Source: Isoetes taiwanensis (Eukaryota; Streptophyta; Lycopodiopsida; Isoetales; Isoetaceae). From it: a stretch of 64,000 bases of DNA. Positions 56,863 to 64,000 of the stretch are shown piece by piece. Within the stretch, counting starts at the first letter, position 1. Each line of letters starts with the position of its first letter. The notes beneath the pieces are model-generated. The model was not told the DNA's origin and searched no databases. It saw only the letters and a list, made by a program, of their open reading frames with translations. A program made the position numbers and the translations under genes. Location of the stretch: positions 6,076,001 to 6,140,000 of the forward strand of contig JAJEKV010000064.1 of the NCBI GenBank assembly GCA_021234155.1. The letters run 5' to 3'.

Positions 56863-58077
56863 TGCGGTGCTTCGATCGGCTCCCGAAACTGACTTGTCAG
56901 ACCAACTGGGTTCGCCCAAGCGAACCCCAGAAATTCGCCCAGGCGAACCCGGCGGATTCGCCCAGGCGAACCCCCAAATGACATGGCGGGAGCATCGCGG
57001 GGGCGTGATGCCTGCGTGGCGATTGCTACCGGGTTCGCCCAGGCGAACCCCAAACCGTGGTTAGTACGGTTCGCTGGCAGATGGCAGAGAGCATGGCAGG
57101 GAGCAGCAGGCATTGATTGCGGGCCTGTCGGGTTCGCCCAGGCGAACCCACCGGCGGGCCCTCTGCGTTGCAGGGCCGGTACGGTTGACGAAGAAGGGCA
57201 TCTTACTCCAAAACCCCAATTGGGCACCAAGCATTTTTTTCTCGCCAAAATTCTGATCAAGATAGCAGCGAGCTCTTGCTACGGATTGCATCTGTCAAAA
57301 AAATTCATATCATTCCATAGCAGATCGAATTCATCATCGACTTTTTCCCTTGTTGGGCTCTGTGGGCAGATCAGGCCTCTCGGAATCATGGATCGGAACA
57401 AATACTGCGAAGAATTGCTTGAAATTGGTAGCAGAGGGCCGGAAACAGGGGATAAATTCGTCCTGATTGGAGAAGAGGAATACGCTAGGGGAATTAATGG
57501 AGACCTGTAAGGGCTTCCATTGTCCCACGAAGAAAAACTAAGCCTTGGGCTCGGACTGCCGGAACTAGAATTTGCACAGAAATCCTTGTTTGGTTCATCA
57601 ATGAGAACAAACTGCAAATCCAAAAAATTGGAGTCGTCGGAATTGCTGCAAGAAATTTTCATCCTTCCGATTACATCAGACTCATTCGATCCTCCAACTA
57701 CAAATGTGAAGCTTGGATTTTCGTCTCTGATCACGCAGTGCATATGGCCTTGTCTGGAAGCATCGCCGGATTTGGGCTAAGAAGTTAGCTTCTGCCACGT
57801 AGACTCCCGCCGATGGGTTCGCCTGGGCGAACCCGGCAGGCCCGCAATCAATGCCTACTGCTCCCTGCCATGCTCTCTGCCATCTGCCAACAACCACGAC
57901 CAGGCGAACCCGGTAGCAATCACCACGCAGGCATCACGCCCCCGCGACGCCCCTGCCACGTCATTTGCGGGTTCGCCTGGGCGAATCCGCCAGGTTCGCC
58001 GGAGCGAATTTCTGGGGTTCGCTTGGGCGAACCCAGTTGGTCTGACAAGTCAGTTTCGGGAGCCAATAAAGTGGGTG
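56863..58077. mobile_element. 1.2 kb terminal-inverted-repeat element with palindromic arms (Pack/MITE-like)
   Basis: Inverted repeats at 56878-57158 and 57806-58064 match along their length with moderate divergence (both outer ends read GGCTCCCGAAACTGAC inward). An 8-bp direct repeat, AAGCGAGC, lies at 56855-56862 and 58078-58085. This suits an 8-9 bp target duplication as made by hAT or Mutator-like elements. Each arm holds about five copies of GGTTCGCCCAGGCGAACC. The centre (57279-57743, minus) is open for 154 codons but is no transposase, so the element is non-autonomous and may carry a captured gene piece. Confidence 0.8.
57279..57743 (-). CDS. ORF between the inverted repeats, possible captured gene fragment
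   Basis: 154 residues starting MHCVIRDENPSFTFVVGGSN. Middle part LQFVLIDEPNKDFCANSSSG, then Ser/Pro-rich sequence, ending NDMNFFDRCNP. The GC content and Ser/Pro-rich make-up look like exonic plant sequence. It is bounded on both sides by the inverted repeats. No family is recognised. Confidence 0.4.
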   Translation of the reverse strand: MHCVIRDENPSFTFVVGGSNESDVIGRMKISCSNSDDSNFLDLQFVLIDEPNKDFCANSSSGSPSPRLSFSSWDNGSPYRSPLIPLAYSSSPIRTNLSPVSGPLLPISSNSSQYLFRSMIPRGLICPQSPTREKVDDEFDLLWNDMNFFDRCNP

Positions 58078-59209
58078 AAGCGAGCCGGGTATCTCTAGAA
58101 TACTCTCCTTTTTTGTTTCCACAATCCTTGCAGGTTCTCGTCTTGGCGATTCTGAATGATCATGTTAAGATATATTATCGGCTGCTTTGCTCATGGTGGT
58201 GCACATTTGTGGAAGTTTGAGCCCGATTTAGAGAGGTTTGGGGGTTCTATTTTGTGCATCTTGCTTCTTCCTCTTCAATTTCTTATTCTTCTTGCCGATT
58301 CTTGATTCAATGTCTGTCTGGGTTGATCTTGATTTGATTAGATTTCTATTTTTCTGTCTCAATTTGGATGCCAGTCTAGTCTTTTTTCTATTCAATTATA
58401 TTCTGTGCTTTTCGTCTCTGTTTTGTCCGTCTAGTTTTATTTGTCTTTAATTTTGCCTTTTCCACCTATAATAATGCCACGTCATCTTGTATACTTCTAT
58501 GGTTGTATATGCTGCTTATATGTCTTGTTTGCTTTTGGATCATTATCCAGCATCCTTCTCACTGCATTTCTAGATTTTTTTGGTCTTTCGGTTTGCTTGA
58601 GGGACGTGAAGTTGAGATTAGATTGGCTTTCATTGTACTAACTCATTCTCATTTAGTTAATCATCATTGGAAATTCTACATGTTGTTGTTTCAGTTTGTT
58701 TTCAGTTTCAGAGTTTAGTTTATAGAGTTGAATAAATTTTAATCTAGTTACTGGTCTCTTGGCTTTATTGGTCTTGTGGTTTGATGGATAGTTCATGTCG
58801 TTGCCCCATGGTTAATTCTTTGCACATATGCATTAAGTTTTTGTATGTGCATTGTCAAATTGTTTCTAGTTGCTCACATTCTCCGGGGTTCATGACCCAT
58901 TATTACACAAATTATTTTTTCGCACATGTGCATTTCGAGTTGTTTCCTAGTTGCTCACATTCCCCCTTTTTCATTTTGCAGTATGTGCAGTATCTAGTTG
59001 GTTTCTACTTTGGTCCTTTCTATATTGATGCATTTGTTATCATAAGCTCGAAATGTTGAATGTTCAAGTTGCTTTTCTAGTTGGTCACATTCTCCCACCA
59101 GCATTCGTGGCCCATGGTTTACAGATTTTTTTACACGTGCATTGTCAAGTTGTTTTCTAGTTGCTCATGCTTTCTACTTTTTAATTCAATATTTGTATTT
59201 GCACTATGT

Positions 59210-59824
59210 TACCATGAGGCTCTTGCCATGTTGGTAAAGTTTCAGGCTTGTTACCAAGGGGTTAGAGGTTCAAACTCCTTAACTACAATGGAAAATAATT
59301 TAAACTAGAAAAAGTCAATGGACGCTCTCATGGTGCACCTAGGGCTTTCTTATAGCTTCTATTCGCACGGGTGCACATCGCCTCTGCATTGAAACAGGGC
59401 GTTGGGCTCGGGAACCACGAGAGCAAAGGCTTTGCCAGTGTTGCCACCAGGGCGCGATTGAGGATGAATGTCATGCCCTCCAGATCTGCCCAGCATTTGC
59501 CCATATCCGAGAGCGATATATTCGATTACTAGTGCCTGGCCAGCCGTTGCATCAGTTATTGACTACGGCGTCAGTGGGATTGTTGGGGTCATACCTCCAA
59601 GAGGTTATGGTTGCACGGACTCCTTTGTGTCCTATGGGACGGTATTGAACTGTCCTATGCAATTGTATAGTGTGCCAGCATGCTTATTACTGCTAAGGTT
59701 TTTCCCTCGAAAACCCTTCGGGGCGGGGGTTTTTTAATCCTGTCAGTAATACGCTCGCTGCTCTCTTTTTGTTTGGGTCCCATAGGCCAATTGGTCCGTG
59801 GACGCTAAAAAACTATTCTATTCT
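59210..59824 (+). mobile_element. tRNA-SINE-headed insertion, 615 bp
   Basis: Flanked by the identical 7-mer ACTATGT (59203-59209 and 59825-59831). The head has pol III-like boxes, TTGGTAAAGTTTCAGG at 59231-59246 (box A) and GGTTCAAACTCC at 59267-59278 (box B), as in tRNA-derived plant SINEs. It ends in 'attctattct', a short simple tail. At 615 bp it is longer than usual SINEs, so it may be composite. It interrupts one copy of the 'gcattgtcaagttg' repeat module, which reads on across the insertion. Confidence 0.65.
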
Positions 59825-61430
59825 ACTATGTGCAATGTTGACTTGTTTTCTAGTTGCTCATTTTCTCCCTTGTTGATTAAACATTTGCATTTCATGGTTT
59901 AGAGGTCTAGTCGTTTCTTTTGCCTCTTTCATAACTAATGCATTCTCTATCATAAGCTCAACCTTACTCATCAATATTCTTTGCACTCTAGACTTCAAAT
60001 CTTTGCATGTGAACATCCTTTTTGGTTGTATATATGTATTATTTGCTGCATGGATGTCTAGTTTAAGTTCAATCTTTGCGTATGAGCATTATTGCTTCAT
60101 AAACTCGACTTTTGCATATAAGCTTTCTTGTAGCTTACATACCAAAATATTGTTGTTTGGTGGTTTCCATGCCAAAAGATCTAGGTTTCATGGTTTTGCC
60201 AAGGTACATTGCCTCTTTTTCCTAAGTTAAGATGGGTTGGGATTAGACATGTTTATGCCAAAAGGAGCTTTGATATTTTTTAAAGCTACGGTGTCCCTTT
60301 TCCATAGGGTTAGAGTTATATCAATTTTGATCTGGTAAAGTCTTTTAGTGCATGGTGGTAATTTAAGTGCCTAGACCGTGTTGCCTATACCAGATTATTA
60401 GAATATGAGGCTCGTCCTTGACCCGTTCTTACATCTTATGTGCTTGTTTGCCGACTCAGATTCGATAATTGCATTTTGTACAGTAGCTAGTTCTCTGACG
60501 TTCCTTTGCCCAAGTTGGAGCAAGGGGACATTTGTGTAGGTATTGCTGAACTAGGGGCAATGTTGGCAGGGGTTCGTATCTCCTTGACAATGGGGTGGAA
60601 ATTTGATGTATTGGGGAGACGATGTTTTCTCAGTTAAATACCTACTTATTTTTGTTCTTTGATCTGGCATTTCTATAAATAAATTTGCTTTGCGCACGGA
60701 CATTTTGCATTGGATGTTTCATTCTTTGGGCGAGAGAATCCATTTGGGCATATAGTAACTTCAGTCGAATGTGCAGTCTATTACTTGGCTATTGCATGCA
60801 TTTCCTTCTTTGCAGTCTATGGTAGCGTCCTTTGCACTATAAATTGCAGTCTTCAGATGTTCTTTTTTGAAGTTGTGTTGACTTTATTCTGCACGTTTTG
60901 GGGTTCCCAAACGTTGCTAACTTATTTTTACAGTTACATAGTTCATTAACTTAGTTAGAGGTGGTTCTTTTCTCTCTATTCTCGCATGCATGTAGTTTTC
61001 ATCTGGCACTCTGACTACTCTCTATGTTCACTCTATTTCTTTTACCTCATGACTTCCATTTTTTTTTTATTCTTTATGGTTTTGCTTCTTTATTCAAATT
61101 TACTCCATAGCTTCAGGACATTCCATGCTTCTGGTACCATTGCCCCTTTATTGATTGCTCCTTGTTCCTTTGTGTTGCGGTGGTTTCTTTGTAATGCACT
61201 CAAAATTCGTTACATTTTGCAAGTTATGCTCCATTCTAGTTTGCTCTTTGAATTTGTTAGATTGTTCGTCCTTTTGACTTCGCTATTTGTTTCATTGAAA
61301 CTATTTGTCCTAGTTCTCATTTTCTCTGGTCCTTGTTTCATTTAAACCTCTTCTCCATGATTTCGTGTGCGTTTATGTTGAGTTATTCCTTTTACTTCCT
61401 CAACGTGGCTTTGTCTCATTTCATCCTTTT

Positions 61431-61990
61431 CTTGTAGTTTGCTAGTTTCTTTTACCCCATTCATTCTGTTGTCCATGTGCTCGGTTCCTCTATTCACGAT
61501 CCCGTTATTTTCATCCATTTCATCATTATATCATGTTCTTCTCTTTGTCTTGCATTTTGATCCTTTGCTTTATTTTTTCATTTTCTTGACATGGGCACAG
61601 TCTCGCTGTGGTTCTTTCGCTTTGTTCTCCAATCTCATTTTTGGACCTATCTTATTTTTTACTTCCTCGATGTGGCTTTGTCCAAGGTTGCCAGTTGCCT
61701 TGTGTACTGCTTACTCTCTTCCTCATGTTTTCCTTATTCCTGATCGCCCAGTATTTTGTTTCCTTCTTTTCTTGTGGTTTGCTAATTTCTTTTACACCAT
61801 TCATTCTGTTGTCCATGTGCTCAGTTTCGTTATTCACAATCCCGTTGTTTTTCGTCCATTTCATCATTAGATGATGTTCTTCTCTTTGTCTTGCATTTTA
61901 ATCCTTTGCTTTATTTTTCCATTTTCTTGACATGGGCACAGTCTCGCTGTGGTTCTTTCGCTTTGTTCTCCATTCTCATTTTTGCACCTA
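61431..61990. repeat. Direct duplication with a 340-bp offset
   Basis: 61431-61650 and 61771-61990 share long runs such as 'cattcattctgttgtccatg' and 'gacatgggcacagtctcgct', with scattered differences. Confidence 0.8.
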
Positions 61991-62907
61991 TCTTGTTTGC
62001 TTCTTTAATCTCGTTTCTCTTTCGCTTGCTACTCCCCTTCTCTTCTTTTTGCATGTGTGTCTTGTCCCATCCAAACTTTATTGCATCAGTGGTCTCGACT
62101 GCTCCATTTAGTTCTTTTTACTCCACATATCTCATAATGTCCCCTTCATTTTTCTTTTCTCTATATCTTTCAATGTTGTGCTATATTCCTTTTTTCTTAA
62201 TCCCTTTTGTTTTTTCCTGTCCATTTCATTTGCTCCTATTTCCTTTTTGCTAAGCTTCTAGATCATTCTCGAGCTTTGTTTCTTGTTGTATGCGTAGATA
62301 AGTGCTTGTTCCTTTCTCTTATGTTCTCAATTACTCTCATAAATGCCTTTGTGAGGACCTATACTCGCTCGTTTGCCATATTTTCTCAGTATCTCATGAT
62401 TGCCTTGGAGGGCCGATTAGACATTTGCATTTGGCGACCTTAGCTACATCGTCCCAATTTGCTTTTTCTTCTATTCTTGATCCCTTTTCCATCCATTTCA
62501 TGATAATCTCTTGTTCATCTCTTTTATCCATTCTGCATTTTATTCCTTTCCTTCTTTTCCACATTTGGCCTTTCCTCTTTATTCTTTCATAGTATCCCTT
62601 GAAACATCTTAGTTCTTCTATTTGTCTTGCCTCCCTCCCTGCCGCGTTTTGAGTCGCTGCAGTTCTTTTTGCCCTGTTGGTGTCCAGTCATCATGCCTTT
62701 TTACCCTGTTGACCCCAATTTTTTCATCTGCCTTGGCTTAGCATGTACTCTCTTACCGTATTTGCACTTTCCTCCCTTCGATCTATTTTGTCCTATTCTC
62801 CTTGTGGTCCTTGTTTGCTCTAGCCTTTTTGAGGTAGATTCCTCTTCTATCGGCCAAGTTATTTTGTCATAGAACCCATCTTAGGAATGCTTCGTGACTC
62901 TTATGAT

Positions 62908-63000
62908 AGCAATAGAACCGAAATTTCCTTGGATGGGGACGTTCCTTCTCATCGGCGTTCCTCCAGTTATCGCTCCTTTCCGTTTTGTGGCTCCGTGGCC
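62908..63000. repeat. Right copy of the dispersed direct repeat (partner at 56273)
   Basis: See the entry at 56273. The pair brackets the TIR element and the pyrimidine-rich tract. Confidence 0.6.
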
Positions 63001-64000
63001 TTCAGTGTCTTTTTGTATAGTCTCATTTCTCAGCATGGCGCTGTAGCCTCTGAGATGGTATTTGTTATTCATTTTTCCTCGGCATGGCGATGTGGCCTCC
63101 GAAGCAGCACTAATTGGATGTTTTTCTCGTGATGATCATTCTATGGATGGTTCCCAATTGGTCGGCTATCATTTCTTCCTACGTGGCGTGTGGATCGATG
63201 GGTTTTGGGGGTTTGGGGGGGAGGTGGGAAGTCAGTATATTAGTATTGACTATTGAGCATTCAGGAGAACCTATTGAAAACAAGCAGACGAAAGAGTACC
63301 AGCATGGCACTACACTGAATTGCCACAGAACTACTAATACACAACTAATGCACAGCTTCTAACTAATATGCATCTACCATTTCTTATACCTTAATCGAGC
63401 AAGAAAGACATGAAAGAAATACATTATGCATGCTTACCTTTTCCAATAAGCCCCAATGCACGAGGTAGATTTACATCCCATGTGCATCCTGACATCACGT
63501 AGTTGTTCCTTATGCTAGAAAGATAGGAGATATATAATAGGCAGTAAGGATGTCTTTAAGATGCCAATACCATTCGGAAGGAACCAAAATACTGCTCGCA
63601 ATTTGTGCAGGACTGAAATTCAACATTTGGCTGCTATGCAACTGAAACCAAAGAAAGAGGAGGAGGCTGCAAGCTAAGGATCAAAGAGTGATCTAAGAAC
63701 TCCCTGGGGGTATAGGGAGAGTGGCAATTCGTTCGAAAGAGTGAGGTTTGGAATTTTGTGGGCCCTAATTGCTAAACCCATAATATACAGTTATTGAACT
63801 TAACCATTGAATTAAAAGGTTACATGGACAACTCTATACATACACGAGTATAGATGCCATCACTGTGGCTAGCCAATAGGAACTTGGGAGCATAGTAGAG
63901 GTTAAGATCATCAACCAACAGAACCTTCAGAAAAAGTAGAAGATCTCAGAATTGTTATGAACAAGCACCATCGAACTTAATATAATAAAAAGTTAAAAAA
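63001..64000. other. No gene recognised; possible minus-strand exon at 63437-63510
   Basis: A minus-strand stretch between an acceptor (TTTCTAG) and a strong donor (AAAAG|GTAAGC) is open in more than one frame, so no product can be chosen. The rest is AT-rich. Confidence 0.3.

Larger units (their letters stand above)
58086..62880. repeat. Pyrimidine-rich repetitive tract, no gene
   Basis: The plus strand is dominated by T and C for almost 5 kb. A module reading 'gcattgtcaagttgttttc' then 'tagttgctcacattctccc' recurs near 58850, 58930, 59065, 59140 and 59830. Farther on, 61431-61650 and 61771-61990 are diverged copies 340 bp apart. Long frames here arise from the skewed composition and are Phe/Ser/Leu-rich. 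I see no protein family. Confidence 0.55.

Noticed and set aside
61439-62592. Several long plus-strand Phe/Leu/Ser-rich frames resembling membrane proteins
   Set aside because: They arise from T/C-rich repetitive DNA; adjacent frames look the same and no family motifs are seen.
63437-63510. Exon with strong donor on the minus strand
   Set aside because: Open in more than one frame and no neighbouring exon found, so no coding call can be made.

Overview
The window looks like nuclear DNA of a land plant or close streptophyte relative. The evidence is decayed but recognisable plant-type genes: a family 1 glycoside hydrolase, a UDP-glycosyltransferase and an FCP1/NIF-type HAD phosphatase. There are also a Ty3/Gypsy chromovirus, plant-style Helitron-like ends and GT-AG introns of only about 55-81 bp. 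Very short introns together with an endonuclease-less Penelope-like element would fit a lycophyte such as Selaginella, but that is inference, not proof. Almost everything here is accessory DNA. Only a few genes look possibly alive.

Layout. 1-8.6 kb: a fragment related to the Penelope-like element, a Helitron-like 3' end, a GH1 pseudogene (plus) and an unknown multi-exon gene (minus, 5611 to about 4098). 8.58-17.76 kb: a large minus-strand Penelope-like retroelement. It has two intact ORFs (448 aa or longer, and a 689 aa reverse transcriptase), two direct copies of a 2.1-2.2 kb pseudo-LTR, and a (TTC/GAA)n tract at each boundary. 17.8-21.0 kb: degenerate repeats, a UDP-glycosyltransferase fragment, a minisatellite and a second Helitron-like end. 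21.09-34.15 kb: a 13 kb Ty3/Gypsy chromovirus fossil on the minus strand, with 1.6 kb LTRs and the target duplication TCGTT. It sits inside the 3' end of a DUF7869-like, transposase-like gene that continues to its right, 34.16-36.3 kb.

36.5-46 kb: a region sprinkled with the short palindrome AAATTGGGCGCCCAATTT and variants. It carries a broken unknown plus-strand gene and a small TATA-box gene. The region is poor in CAG/CTG triplets, and the two chromovirus LTRs disagree mainly at such triplets, which suggests a sequence-quality problem. 46.4-49.8 kb: a decayed DDE-type transposase gene (helix-turn-helix, Cys-rich, DFAENY, WSDG and HGKG motifs) with an antisense coiled-coil piece inserted. 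50.3-50.7 kb: a small acidic two-exon gene. 51.9-54.4 kb: minus-strand coiled-coil, Cys/His-rich and FCP1-phosphatase segments that may be one decayed gene. 56.86-58.08 kb: a 1.2 kb terminal-inverted-repeat element whose arms are packed with the palindrome GGTTCGCCCAGGCGAACC. 58.1-62.9 kb: pyrimidine-rich repetitive DNA containing a 615 bp tRNA-SINE-headed insertion with a 7 bp target duplication.

The most promising undescribed items are the GAA-bounded Penelope-like element and the two unrelated fields of repeated short palindromes. All identifications come from reading motifs by eye; no database search was possible.
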